A model generated the notes under the pieces. That model ran no database searches and had not been told where the DNA came from. It was given only the letters and a program-made list of their open reading frames with translations. Below are positions 34,541 to 43,712 of a stretch of DNA of 64,000 nucleotides, piece after piece. The DNA comes from Betaproteobacteria bacterium (GTDB lineage: Bacteria; Pseudomonadota; Gammaproteobacteria; Burkholderiales; Rhodocyclaceae). The position numbers and the translations under genes were made by a program. The stretch lies in NCBI GenBank assembly GCA_019136545.1, contig JAGVUA010000039.1, forward strand, positions 1 through 64,000, given 5' to 3'. How positions within the stretch are numbered: the first letter of the stretch is position 1; the number at the start of each line of letters is the position of its first letter.

Positions 34541-35190
34541 GCGCCGCCGCCAAGGTCAGACAAGACCTGATGGCCACCGCGCTCGATAAATGCAAGGCGG
34601 CAATCGAAGCCGGCAACAAGGAAGAGGCGCTCAAGCAGGCGCAGGCGATCTGGGATGAGTGGCGACCGCTGCACGATCTCTATGTCGATCTTTCCGGACT
34701 GCTCGCCACGTTCATACGGGATCGCCTCGGCGACCAGGCCGTCGAGGAGGCATGGCGCTTCGTGGGAGAGCAGACCTGGAAGCCCTTCCTGATGCAGATG
34801 AAGGCCACCGGATCCGCCGAATTGCTCACTTCGATCTACGCGCAATTCCTGCGCGCCCACGGCCATCGTTTCACCGCCCTGGAAGACGACGAGAAAGTCA
34901 GCTTCATCATGCACTTTTGCGCCAGCGGCGGCATGTTGATGCGCGACGGCAAGAACGAGGACTCCGGCAGACATCCGGTCAATATCGCGGTGATGAAGGA
35001 GAAGGCCGACTGGACCTTCAACAGGCCGTTGTCGGCCTATTGCGTCCATACCCCGCTGTGGATGGACATTCAGCCGCGTGAATGGGGTTGGGATGTCTTC
35101 AAATCCACGTTTGGCCGCCAGTTCGACGATCAAGGCAAGGCCATCGACGAGCCCTGCGTAGCCCATATCTACAAGCAGCCGCAAAGCTAG
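34537..35190 (+). CDS. Uncharacterised protein with paired Cys/His motifs
   Basis: 217 residues, not recognised. The first 60 are helical and charged; the C-terminal part holds H126-x-C128, H146, C169-x-H171 and C207-x2-H210, which could bind a metal. Tryptophans flank these motifs (PLWMDIQPREWGWDVF). No signal peptide or membrane segment. The ATG overlaps the mutase small-subunit stop, so it is made together with the mutase. It may be an auxiliary subunit, a decarboxylase or an ATC-hydrolase-like enzyme; I cannot decide. Confidence 0.75.
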   Translation: MSAAAKVRQDLMATALDKCKAAIEAGNKEEALKQAQAIWDEWRPLHDLYVDLSGLLATFIRDRLGDQAVEEAWRFVGEQTWKPFLMQMKATGSAELLTSIYAQFLRAHGHRFTALEDDEKVSFIMHFCASGGMLMRDGKNEDSGRHPVNIAVMKEKADWTFNRPLSAYCVHTPLWMDIQPREWGWDVFKSTFGRQFDDQGKAIDEPCVAHIYKQPQS

Positions 35191-35206
35191 ACTGGAGGCC
35201 GCCATC

Positions 35207-36784
35207 ATGACGCTGGACGACATTCCGCGCCGCAATGGACTGCGTTTCCCCGAAAAGATGGCGCTGGTCATGGGCGAGCAGCGCCTGACCTGGGCCGAAC
35301 TGGACCGTCGCGTCAACAAGGTGGCCGCCGCCTTGGTGGCCACGGGACTGCGCCCCGGGGACCGGGTGGCGATCCTGCTGGCCAACTGCCCCGAATATCT
35401 CGAGCTTTACTTCGGCGTCGCCCGCGCCGGAATGATCGCCGTGCCGATCAACTACCGGCTTACGGCCCGCGAGATGGCCCAGATTCTCGGCCACGCCGAG
35501 CCGGCGCTATTGATCGCGAGCTCGGCTTACGCCCAAGTGGCCGAGGACGCGCTGTCGCAGATACCGCCCTTGCCGCGCCGGTGGCTGATCGGCGACGGCA
35601 GTATGGCGCAGGCCATCGGCTACGAGACCGTGCTCTCGGGAATGCACGGCCAGCCCCTGCCGGCGGCCGGCAGCGATACGGATACGTTTGCGATCTTTTT
35701 CACCAGCGGCACCACGGGCCTGCCCAAGGGAGCGATGGTTTCCCATCGCAATCTGATCGCCAACAGCTTCAACCAGTTCGTCGCCGATGGCAGCCGGCAA
35801 CAAGACATCAACTTGATCGGCACGCCCATCTACCACATGGGCGCCGTGTTCATGGGCATCACCTACATGATGCTCGGGTGCACCCAGATCATCCTCGAGC
35901 AATTCGAAGCCGCGTCCTGGCTGGCCGCCGTCGAGTCCGAGCGCGTCTCGGTCGCGCTCCTGGTACCGACCATGATCAATGCCGTCATCAACCATCCCAC
36001 TATCGACAGCCGGAACTTGAGCAGCCTCAGGCTGCTCTTCTACGGTGGTGGTCCGATGCCCCCGGCGGTTTTGACCAAGGCCCTGACGCGCCTGCCTTGC
36101 GGATACACGCAAGGATACGGCCTTACCGAAACGCTGGAAGCGACTTTTCTCGTCAGCGCGGATCACGTGCTCGACGGGACGCCATTGCAGCGGCAGCGCC
36201 TGGCCTCGGCGGGGCGCGAAGCCGTGGACGCCGAGGTGCGCATCGTCGACGACCAGGGACACGACCTGCCGCCCGGCCAGGTCGGCGAAATCCTCGTCAA
36301 GAGCCTCTCGGTGGTCTCGGGCTATTGGCGGCAAGCCGCCGAGACGCAAGCGGCCATTCGCGATGGCTGGTTCTTCACCGGCGACCTGGGCTACCTGGAC
36401 GAGGAGCGCTACCTGTTCCTGGTGGACCGGAAGAAGGACATGGTCGTCAGCGGCGGCGTCAATATCTATACCAAGGAAATCGAGGCCATATTGTTCGAGC
36501 ACCCGGCGGTGCTCGAGGCCGCAGTCATCGGCCTGCCCGACGAGCAATGGGGGGAAGCCGTTACCGCGGCAGTCGTGCTGCGTCCCGGCATGCAAGCCAC
36601 CGCGGCGGCGCTCGTCGCGCATTGCCGCGCACATCTCGCCAGCTACAAGAAGCCGAAGCACGTCATCTTCGTCGAGGAACTGCCCAAAAATCCCAGCGGG
36701 AAAGTGCTGAAGCGCGATCTTCGGCCACAGTTGACCGCTTCACTGTCCATCGATCACCGAACCGAGGAGCCGCGCCATGGCTAA
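35207..36784 (+). CDS. AMP-forming acyl-CoA synthetase
   Basis: 525 residues. ANL superfamily: phosphate loop FTSGTTGLPKG, TQGYGLTETLE, GDLGYLDEERYLFLVDRKKD hinge, and catalytic Lys in NPSGKVLKRDL. It activates a carboxylic acid to a CoA ester with ATP; possible substrates here are indoleacetate, an aminophenyl dicarboxylate or anthranilate. GGAGG precedes ATG 35207. The end overlaps the next gene by 8 nt. Confidence 0.93.
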   Translation: MTLDDIPRRNGLRFPEKMALVMGEQRLTWAELDRRVNKVAAALVATGLRPGDRVAILLANCPEYLELYFGVARAGMIAVPINYRLTAREMAQILGHAEPALLIASSAYAQVAEDALSQIPPLPRRWLIGDGSMAQAIGYETVLSGMHGQPLPAAGSDTDTFAIFFTSGTTGLPKGAMVSHRNLIANSFNQFVADGSRQQDINLIGTPIYHMGAVFMGITYMMLGCTQIILEQFEAASWLAAVESERVSVALLVPTMINAVINHPTIDSRNLSSLRLLFYGGGPMPPAVLTKALTRLPCGYTQGYGLTETLEATFLVSADHVLDGTPLQRQRLASAGREAVDAEVRIVDDQGHDLPPGQVGEILVKSLSVVSGYWRQAAETQAAIRDGWFFTGDLGYLDEERYLFLVDRKKDMVVSGGVNIYTKEIEAILFEHPAVLEAAVIGLPDEQWGEAVTAAVVLRPGMQATAAALVAHCRAHLASYKKPKHVIFVEELPKNPSGKVLKRDLRPQLTASLSIDHRTEEPRHG

Positions 36785-37487
36785 CCCAGAGAATATCCGC
36801 CTCTTCCAATTCGATCCCGCCTGGGGCTTGCCTTCACCCAGTCCCTTTTGCCTCAAGCTGGAAACTTTTCTGCGCATGAACGGCTTGCCCTACGAGGTGG
36901 TTCCAGGCGCGCGCCTGGACCAAGCGCCCAAGGGCGGCCTGCCCTACATCGAGTTTGAAGGCCGTGCGCTCGGCGATTCCGGCTTCATCATCGCCTTCCT
37001 GAAAAAGCGCTTTGCCATTGACCCCGACGCGGACTTGAGCGCCGCCGATCTCGCGGTCGCACACGCCATGCGGCGCATGCTTGAAGAGCACCTGTACTGG
37101 GTGATGACTTATTCGCGTTGGCTGGAAGACGAGAATGCGCCGATCCTGCGTCAAGCCCTGTTCGGCGCTCTGCCGGGCGAGGTCGCGGCAACGGTGTTCA
37201 GCGAGATCCAGGAGCAGGTTCGCCGCAATATTTTCGGTCACGGCCTTGGCCGTCATAACCGAGAGGAAATGTACTCCCTGGCGATTGACGATCTTAGGGC
37301 CTTGAGCGCCTTCCTCGGCGACAAGCCCTATGCGATGGGCGATCGGGCGACTACGCTCGACGCCACGTGCTACGGCTTTCTGGCGGCCCTGCTGGTGCCG
37401 CCGATCGCCTCGCCGCTCAAGACCGCCGCCCTGGCAATACCCAACCTGGTCGGTTATACCGAACGCATGCGCTCCCAGTATTTCTGA
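36777..37487 (+). CDS. Glutathione S-transferase-like protein (FAX/metaxin type)
   Basis: 236 residues. N-terminal thioredoxin-like domain with SPSPFCLKLETFLRMNGLPY and PKGGLPYIEFEG, then a C-terminal all-helical domain (LGDKPYAMGDRATTLDATCYGFLA). This is the Fax-like GST subgroup. In a catabolic operon it could be a glutathione-dependent isomerase or a detoxification protein; no substrate can be read. ATG 36777 lies in the end of the ligase gene with GAGGAG upstream; the next gene begins 2 nt after its stop. Confidence 0.85.
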   Translation: MANPENIRLFQFDPAWGLPSPSPFCLKLETFLRMNGLPYEVVPGARLDQAPKGGLPYIEFEGRALGDSGFIIAFLKKRFAIDPDADLSAADLAVAHAMRRMLEEHLYWVMTYSRWLEDENAPILRQALFGALPGEVAATVFSEIQEQVRRNIFGHGLGRHNREEMYSLAIDDLRALSAFLGDKPYAMGDRATTLDATCYGFLAALLVPPIASPLKTAALAIPNLVGYTERMRSQYF

Positions 37488-37489
37488 CC

Positions 37490-39250
37490 ATGGACAGAGT
37501 CAGTCGCTACACCCCGCCGATCGCGGACCAACGCTTTCTCCTGGAACATGTCCTGGATGGCCCAGCGCTGCTGAAACTGCCGGCCTACCGCCATGTCGAC
37601 TGGCCGACGGTCACCCACGTCCTCGATCAGGCCGGACGGCTGGCCAGCGATATCCTGGCGCCCATCAACGCGAGGGGCGACGAGCAACCCAGCCGGCTGG
37701 CCGACGGCCGGGTCATCACGTCGCCTGGTTATGTCGAGGCCTATCGTGCCTTCGCCGAAGGCGGCTGGATCGGGCTCGACATGCCGGTCGCGCAGGGAGG
37801 CCAAGGCTTGCCGCTCGTCGTTCAGAACGCCTTTGCCGAGATGGTCAACGGCGCCTGCGTGGCCTTCGGCATGCTGCCCCTGATGCAGCGGGCGGCGGCG
37901 CGTCTGTTGATGGCGCACGGCAGCGCCTCGCTGATCGATACCTTCGTGCCTCGACTCGTGGCAGGCGACTGGGGCGCGACCATCTGCATCTCCGAACCAC
38001 AAGCCGGCTCGGATGTCGGCCGCATCGCGACCCGCGCGGAATTAGGGGACGACGGACTTTGGCGCGTTACCGGCACCAAGATCTTCATTACCTACGGCGA
38101 CCAGGACCTGACCCCGATGATTGCCCACCTGCTGCTCGCGCGCACCCCCGGCGCGCCGGCGGGCACCCGGGGGCTCAGCCTGTTCGTCGTGCCCTCGCAT
38201 CGTCTCGGGGCCGATGGCGCGATCGGCGAAACCAACGGCGTGGCCGCCACCCGCGTCGAACACAAGATGGGGCTCAAGGGTTCGCCGACCTGCGTCATGA
38301 ATTTCGACGGCGCCTTGGCCTATCCAGTCGGTGAACCCGGCACCGGCATGCGCTGCATGTTCACCATGGTCAACACCATGCGGCTCGAGGTTGCCATGCA
38401 GGGGGTCGCCGTTGCCGGCGCCGCCACGGCGCGCGCGCTGGAGTATGCGGCGGAACGCCGGCAGGGCGGCCCCGCCGGCCAGCCGCCTTTGCCGCTGGCC
38501 AGCCACCCGGATGTGCGGTCCATGCTGCTGGAGATGCGCGCGTTGAGCGAAGGCTTTCGCGCGCTGGTGCTGCAGGCCGCGTACAGCTTAGATCTGGCCC
38601 ATGCCTCGGAGAATCCGGAGGAACGGCGCCGATCGCTGGCTCTGGCCGAATGGCTGCTGCCCGTCTGCAAGGCCGCCGGTTCCGACGCTGGTTTCCGTGT
38701 CGCCAATCTCGCCGTGCAAGTGTTCGGCGGACATGGCTATATCAGCGACTCCGGCGTGGAGCAGTATGTGCGCGACGCGCGCGTGATGTCCATTTACGAG
38801 GGCGCCAACGGTATCCAAGCGATCGATCTGGTCACGCGGAAACTTGGGGCCGAAGGCGGCCAGCGATTCAGGCTGTTCGCGGAGGCCATTGCCAGCGACC
38901 TCGACGCTCATCGCTCGGCCTGTCCGGCTTTGGCGGGGTCGCTCGAGGCGGCGCTGGCCGACCTGCGCGCGGCCAGCGACTGGCTATTGGCGCATGTCGC
39001 CACCGCGCCGCAGGCCTGCGAGGCGGGCGCGCGCCCGTATCTGGACTTGGTGGCCCTCGTGGCCATCGGCTGGATGTGGCTTCGCCTGGCGGCGGCGGAC
39101 CCCGAGAACGCACGCGGCAAACAGGCTATCGCGCTGTTCGTCGGCGAACAATTGCTTCCAGCCTCGGCACTGTTGCGTCAGCGCGCTTGCGCCGGCGCAA
39201 CGGCGCTGGGCATGTTGAGCTTAGAGGAACTCTGCCGCTACCCCGCTTGA
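37490..39250 (+). CDS. Long acyl-CoA dehydrogenase (DmdC/FadE-like, with C-terminal extension)
   Basis: 586 residues, about 190 more than a short-chain ACAD, as in 3-methylmercaptopropionyl-CoA dehydrogenase and related aryl-acyl-CoA dehydrogenases. Visible parts are EPQAGSDVG, GTKIFITYGDQD, VEHKMGLKGSPT, FGGHGYISDSG and the catalytic Glu in SIYEGANG. The last 110 residues are a helical C-terminal domain. ATG 37490 gives the usual N-terminal domain; the frame continues into the GST gene but that part is not homologous. It may dehydrogenate a branched or aryl-substituted acyl-CoA. Confidence 0.9.
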   Translation: MDRVSRYTPPIADQRFLLEHVLDGPALLKLPAYRHVDWPTVTHVLDQAGRLASDILAPINARGDEQPSRLADGRVITSPGYVEAYRAFAEGGWIGLDMPVAQGGQGLPLVVQNAFAEMVNGACVAFGMLPLMQRAAARLLMAHGSASLIDTFVPRLVAGDWGATICISEPQAGSDVGRIATRAELGDDGLWRVTGTKIFITYGDQDLTPMIAHLLLARTPGAPAGTRGLSLFVVPSHRLGADGAIGETNGVAATRVEHKMGLKGSPTCVMNFDGALAYPVGEPGTGMRCMFTMVNTMRLEVAMQGVAVAGAATARALEYAAERRQGGPAGQPPLPLASHPDVRSMLLEMRALSEGFRALVLQAAYSLDLAHASENPEERRRSLALAEWLLPVCKAAGSDAGFRVANLAVQVFGGHGYISDSGVEQYVRDARVMSIYEGANGIQAIDLVTRKLGAEGGQRFRLFAEAIASDLDAHRSACPALAGSLEAALADLRAASDWLLAHVATAPQACEAGARPYLDLVALVAIGWMWLRLAAADPENARGKQAIALFVGEQLLPASALLRQRACAGATALGMLSLEELCRYPA

Positions 39251-39275
39251 TCTTCCTGAAACGCAAGGAGCCCCG

Positions 39276-41216
39276 ATGATGTTTCCCAACCTGTTCCGCC
39301 CCGGCCGCATCGGCCGATTGCAGTTGAAGAACCGCGTATTGAAGGCCCCGACCTCAACGGGCATGAGCAACATGGACGGCAGCGTGTCGGAGCGGCTTAT
39401 CCGCCACTACCGGGACGTTGCCGCCGGCGGCGCGGGGCTCATCATCTGCGAATACGCCTTTGTCGATGACCAAGGCGCCAAGTCGGCGCATTGCCAGCTG
39501 GGCATTTCCAGCGACGACCACATCCCGGGGCTGGCGTGGCTCGCCCAGACGATCAAGGAAGCAGGGGCCTGCGCCGGCATACAAATCGAGCATTGCGGAC
39601 GCCAGAAGTTCCTCGGCACGCAACCCATCGTTGCGCCGTCGGTGATTCCCTGGCCAGCGCTCAAGGCCAAGAAGGGCCAGGCGGCGGTGCCGCGTGAATT
39701 GACCGAGCCGGAAATCTGGCAGATCATCGGCGCCTTCGGCGACGCTACCCGGCGCGCTATGGACGCCGGCTTCGAATTGGTCGAAATTCATGGCGCCCAC
39801 GGCTACCTGATCACCAATTTCCTTTCGCCGCATACCAACAAGCGTACCGATCAGTGGGGCGGTTCCCTGGACAATCGCATGCGCTTCCTGATGGAAGTCG
39901 TGAAGGACGCCCGGGCCAAGGTGGGCCGGGACTTTCCCCTGACGGTCCGGCTTTCGGGGACGGATTACGAGCCTGACGGCTTTCCGGTGTCGGAAACCGT
40001 CGAGGTCGCCAAGCGCCTCGAAGCCTTGGGAATCGACGCCATCCACGTTTCGGGAGGAGATCATCATCAGATGATTCACCAAGTCAGCCCGATGGCCGTG
40101 GAGCGCTGCCACAATGTCTGGGCGGCAGCGGAAATCAAGCAGCACGTCAACATTCCGATCATCGCCTCCGGATCCATCACGCTGCCGCATCTGGCCGAGG
40201 CCGTCCTGGCGGAAGGCAAGGGCGATTTCATCGGTCTGGCGCGTCCGCTCTGGGCCGATCCAGACTGGGTCAACAAGGCCAGGGACGGACGGCCCGAAGA
40301 TATCCGGCCGTGCATCCGTTGCAACGACGGCTGTCTCGACCGAACTTTCTTTCGCTATCAGGCCGTCAGCTGCAGCGTCAATCCGGTCATCGGCCGCGAA
40401 GGCGACCTGAAGATCTCGCCGGCGGCCCGGCGCAAGAACGTCTGCGTCATCGGTGGCGGCCCCGCCGGCCTGGAAGCCGCGCGCATCTGCGCCGAGCGCG
40501 GGCACGCGGTCACCCTCTACGAGAAGCGCGCCCTGGGCGGAGTTTCAATCGAAGGCTCGGCGGCGGAATTCAAGAGCGACCTGCGTCCCCTGATCGACTA
40601 TTGGAAGGCGCAGATGAATAAACTGGGCGTCGCCGTCCGCTACCAGGAGGCCGGCGTCGACGCTGCCCGCGGCGCGGATGTCGCCATCGTCGCGATTGGC
40701 GGCATGCCCAGCACCCCGAATATTCCGGGCATGGAAGGCAAAAATGTCGTCGAGGCCCTGGCGGTCTTCAACGGTACCGCCACCCTTGGTAAAAAAATCG
40801 TCGTGCTCGGCGGCGGCGAGACCGCGGTCGAGGTGGCGCTTTACCTCCACGACCAGGGTCGCGACGTCACCATCCTGCATCGCCGCGAAGCCTTGATGAC
40901 AAAGGATGTGGCGGTGACCGATCGCATCGCCTATTCCGAAATGATCGCAGCCCGGGGCTTGCTCGTGCTCACCAAGCTGCAAGTGCTGGCCATCGACGCG
41001 CAGGGTGTGCTGGCCGTCGACTCCGCCGGCGGCAATATACACATCGATGCCGACACGGTGGTCACCGCGCTGGGCTATCGACCGCTGGCTTCCTCGCTGG
41101 CCGAGTCGCTGCGCGCCGCCGGCATCGCCGAAGTCCATGAAATTGGCGACGGCGTCAATCCGGCCAAGATACTGGACGCAGTGCATGCCGGCTATAAACT
41201 TGCCATGAGAATCTGA
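39276..41216 (+). CDS. FadH-like 2,4-dienoyl-CoA reductase family enzyme
   Basis: 646 residues, OYE barrel (HCGRQKFLG, TNKRTDQWGGSLDNRMRF) plus FAD/NAD(P) domains (VIGGGPAGLEAARI, VVLGGGETAVEVALYL). The 4Fe-4S ligands are complete: C346-x2-C349-x3-C353-x11-C365. It should reduce a conjugated dienoyl-CoA or an enone with NAD(P)H. It is homologous to the protein at 15477-17447, which lacks one of these cysteines. AAGGAG precedes ATG 39276. Confidence 0.92.
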   Translation: MMFPNLFRPGRIGRLQLKNRVLKAPTSTGMSNMDGSVSERLIRHYRDVAAGGAGLIICEYAFVDDQGAKSAHCQLGISSDDHIPGLAWLAQTIKEAGACAGIQIEHCGRQKFLGTQPIVAPSVIPWPALKAKKGQAAVPRELTEPEIWQIIGAFGDATRRAMDAGFELVEIHGAHGYLITNFLSPHTNKRTDQWGGSLDNRMRFLMEVVKDARAKVGRDFPLTVRLSGTDYEPDGFPVSETVEVAKRLEALGIDAIHVSGGDHHQMIHQVSPMAVERCHNVWAAAEIKQHVNIPIIASGSITLPHLAEAVLAEGKGDFIGLARPLWADPDWVNKARDGRPEDIRPCIRCNDGCLDRTFFRYQAVSCSVNPVIGREGDLKISPAARRKNVCVIGGGPAGLEAARICAERGHAVTLYEKRALGGVSIEGSAAEFKSDLRPLIDYWKAQMNKLGVAVRYQEAGVDAARGADVAIVAIGGMPSTPNIPGMEGKNVVEALAVFNGTATLGKKIVVLGGGETAVEVALYLHDQGRDVTILHRREALMTKDVAVTDRIAYSEMIAARGLLVLTKLQVLAIDAQGVLAVDSAGGNIHIDADTVVTALGYRPLASSLAESLRAAGIAEVHEIGDGVNPAKILDAVHAGYKLAMRI

Positions 41217-41219
41217 ACC

Positions 41220-42749
41220 ATGATCTCGCTGCCCAGGCACTTTCCCACGGTAGTCCATATGCTGCAGGAGGCGGCGGCCGAGGCAGGCGATGCCGAGGCG
41301 CTCGTGGCCGGCGATGAGCGGCTGAGCTACGCCGAGTACCTGAGTTGCGTCGCCGGCTTTGCCCGGGAATTGCAAACCCGGGTTGCCGCCGGCGAACGGG
41401 TGGCCATGCTGATGGGCAACTCGACCGACATCTGCATCGCCTTGTTTGCCACGCATGCGGCGGGAGCGGTGGCGGTCCCCCTCAACCCGCTGTACACCGA
41501 GCGCGAATTGCGCCCGGTGCTCGCCGATGCCCGGCCAACCGTCCTGATCCATGACGACGCGGTAGCGCCGCTGGCGGTGGCCTTGAGCGAAGAACTGGGC
41601 ATCTCCCATGTCATCGCCGTCGGTCCGGCCAATCGCCGCCTGACCGCCTGGCGTCACGAGCAGTTGCGCTTGCCCGAACCGCTGCCTTCGCCCGACAGCC
41701 TGGCGACGCTCCAGTACACCGGCGGCACCACCGGCCGGTCGAAGGGCGTGCGCCTGACGCATGCGGCCATTGCAACCAACATCGCCCAGCGCGAAGCGTT
41801 GCTGCCGACGCGTTCCGGCATCGAACGCCTCTTGTGCGTCATGCCGCTATTCCATGTCTATGCCATTGCCATGTGCCTTCACAACATGGTGGCGTGTCGC
41901 GGCTGCATGATCGTGCTGCCGCGCTTTCAGCCCAAGGAAGTGCTCGACCTGATCCGCACCGAGCGCGTCACGATCTTCGCCGGCAGCCCTACCCTTTTCA
42001 ACGGCTTGATGAATCATGAAGCATTCGCGAGCGCCGACTTCACCAGCCTCCACCTCTCTTATTCGGGTTCCGCAGCACTGCCGGAAGAATTATTCCGGCG
42101 CTGGGAGTCTGCCAGCGGCGCCCCCGTGGTCGAGGGCTACGGGCAGTCGGAATCCGGCCCGGTCGTTTCTTTCAATCCGCTCGACGGTATACGCAAGCCC
42201 GGCTCGGTCGGCATTCCGCTTCCGGGGACGGAGGTCCAGATCGTCGATCTCGCCACCGGGGAACAGCCCTTGCCCGCCGGTGAGCGGGGGGAAATCTGCG
42301 TGCGCGGCCCCCAGGTGATGAGCGGATACCACCAGCTTCCGGAAGAGACTTCGGCTGCGCTGCGCAACGGCTGGCTTTACACCGGGGACATTGGCGAATT
42401 CGATGCCGACGGCTATCTCTACATTCGCGACCGCAAAAAGGAAATGGTGAAAGTCTCGGGCTTCAACGTGTTCCCCCGCGAAGTCGAAGAAGTGCTTTAC
42501 GCGCACCCCGCCGTTCTCGAAGCCGCCGTCATCGGCCTTCCCGACGCCTACAAAGGCGAATCGGTATGCGCCTTTGTGGTCCTTCGGCGTGGCGCCGCCA
42601 CTGACTCTGACGCATTGGCCGACCACTGCCGCAAAAATCTGGCCCGCTACAAAGTGCCCGGCAGAATAGAAATCGTCACGGAACTGCCCAAAACCCGGGT
42701 AGGCAAATTCGACAAACTCAAATTGCGTGAAAACGCGTTGCCGCGCTAG
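41220..42749 (+). CDS. AMP-forming acyl-CoA synthetase
   Basis: 509 residues, ANL superfamily. Phosphate loop YTGGTTGRSKG, YGQSESGP, GDIGEFDADGYLYIRDRKKE, and a C-terminal Lys in KTRVGKFDKLKL. It resembles long-chain/aryl acyl-CoA ligases. It is the last gene of the rightward operon; the tRNA follows 81 nt later. Having two ligases in one operon suggests activation of both the growth substrate and a ring-opened acid. Confidence 0.92.
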   Translation: MISLPRHFPTVVHMLQEAAAEAGDAEALVAGDERLSYAEYLSCVAGFARELQTRVAAGERVAMLMGNSTDICIALFATHAAGAVAVPLNPLYTERELRPVLADARPTVLIHDDAVAPLAVALSEELGISHVIAVGPANRRLTAWRHEQLRLPEPLPSPDSLATLQYTGGTTGRSKGVRLTHAAIATNIAQREALLPTRSGIERLLCVMPLFHVYAIAMCLHNMVACRGCMIVLPRFQPKEVLDLIRTERVTIFAGSPTLFNGLMNHEAFASADFTSLHLSYSGSAALPEELFRRWESASGAPVVEGYGQSESGPVVSFNPLDGIRKPGSVGIPLPGTEVQIVDLATGEQPLPAGERGEICVRGPQVMSGYHQLPEETSAALRNGWLYTGDIGEFDADGYLYIRDRKKEMVKVSGFNVFPREVEEVLYAHPAVLEAAVIGLPDAYKGESVCAFVVLRRGAATDSDALADHCRKNLARYKVPGRIEIVTELPKTRVGKFDKLKLRENALPR

Positions 42750-42830
42750 GCCGGAATCGAAGCGCGCGCGGCAGGGCCAAACAAGCGTCGATCAATAGTC
42801 GCCGGCGCGGTAGAATGCGAACTTCTCCGC

Positions 42831-42907
42831 GCGCCTGTAGCTCAGTTGGATAGAGTACAGCCCTCCGAAGGCTGGGGTCGCACGTTCGAATCGTGTCAGG
42901 CGCGCCA
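42831..42907 (+). tRNA. tRNA-Arg (anticodon CCG)
   Basis: 77 nt with encoded CCA. Acceptor GCGCCTG pairs with CAGGCGC; D arm GCTC/GAGT; anticodon stem CAGCC/GGCTG around loop CTCCGAA (anticodon CCG, reading CGG); T arm GCACG-TTCGAAT-CGTGT; discriminator G. A -10-like TAGAAT lies at 42811-42816. Confidence 0.95.
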
Positions 42908-42973
42908 TTCTCCCCTTCTGCTTTTCCCGTGCCTGCTGTTCAGCTTGGCCCGAGCGCCGTCGCAACCTCGCCT

Positions 42974-43486
42974 CTAACGGTCGGAAGGCGGCGGCACGAA
43001 GCCGAACAGCCCGGTACGCTCATGTTGGCGCACCAAGTCCTGAAGGGCCAGCAGCAGGTTCTTTGAGTTGGCAATCCCGAAAGGCCGAAGCACCTCCCGC
43101 TGGTGCAGCCTCGCCCGATCGACGAGCATGGCAATGCGCGCGCGCCCCTTCGGAGTGCTGGTCACGATCGTTTGTCGCCGGTCGCCTTCCGTATCGTGAC
43201 GCGCCACGAGATTTTCCGCTTCCAGCCGTTGCACGAGTTTGGACAGCGTCGGCTGCTTGAGTAGCGCCAAGCGGCAAAGCGTTCCTATCGTCTCCCCGGA
43301 ACTGCCGTGCAGACTCGCCAGCACTCGCCATTCGGCGACGGTCAAACCCGCCATGGCGACCTCGCGGTGAAACTCGCTGGAAATCCAGTAACTCGCCTGG
43401 GCCAGCCAGTAAGGCAGGTACTCGTCGAGGAAACGGCCATCCGCTGACATGTCGCTGGCTGTCTGCGGTTCAGATTTTTTCCTCAT
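42974..43486 (-). CDS. MarR-family transcriptional regulator
   Basis: About 170 residues. Winged helix with LTVAEWRVLASLHG, LALLKQPTLSKLVQRLEAENLV and the wing TEGDRRQTIVTSTPKGRA, the standard MarR signature. It probably binds an aromatic or acyl ligand. ATG 43486 (or GTG 43489) follows GGAGGACA. It is divergent from the GntR gene and may act at the shared region 43490-43712. It is not closely related to the pair at 17.4-18.7 kb. Confidence 0.9.
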   Translation of the reverse strand: MRKKSEPQTASDMSADGRFLDEYLPYWLAQASYWISSEFHREVAMAGLTVAEWRVLASLHGSSGETIGTLCRLALLKQPTLSKLVQRLEAENLVARHDTEGDRRQTIVTSTPKGRARIAMLVDRARLHQREVLRPFGIANSKNLLLALQDLVRQHERTGLFGFVPPPSDR

Positions 43487-43636
43487 CACTGTCCTCCGGC
43501 GCGACCGATACCTTGCCGCAAAATCAAACGAATGATTCTGTTGATTCCGCTAATTATATGAAAAGTCATGATAAATGTACCGATCTTGGCAGTTTTTTGA
43601 TCCGCCTTGATGAATGATTGACTTCAAAGAAATACC

Positions 43637-43649
43637 GTATACAGTATAC
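43637..43649. promoter_or_regulatory. Palindrome GTATACAGTATAC, candidate GntR operator
   Basis: Two GTATAC units around a central A give a 13-bp dyad in the divergent region, typical of FadR/GntR-family operators. It also contains TATACA hexamers that could act as a -10 element, so autoregulation of the GntR gene is likely. Confidence 0.55.
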
Positions 43650-43671
43650 AAACCTTAGCCCATAAAGCGTT

Positions 43672-43701
43672 AGGAGCTCACCGAAGCGCTCCTTCTTTTT
43701 T
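43672..43701 (+). terminator. Leader hairpin followed by T-run
   Basis: AGGAGC and GCTCCT form a 6-bp stem with a 10-nt loop, followed by TCTTTTTT, 11 nt before the GntR start. It resembles a weak intrinsic terminator in the leader and hides an AGGAG. It could be an attenuator, or simply chance. Confidence 0.3.
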
Positions 43702-43712
43702 AGACCAAGCCC

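Noticed and set aside
32380..35385. A 1001-codon minus-strand frame
   Set aside because: Antisense to the mutase genes, which have unmistakable B12 and barrel motifs.
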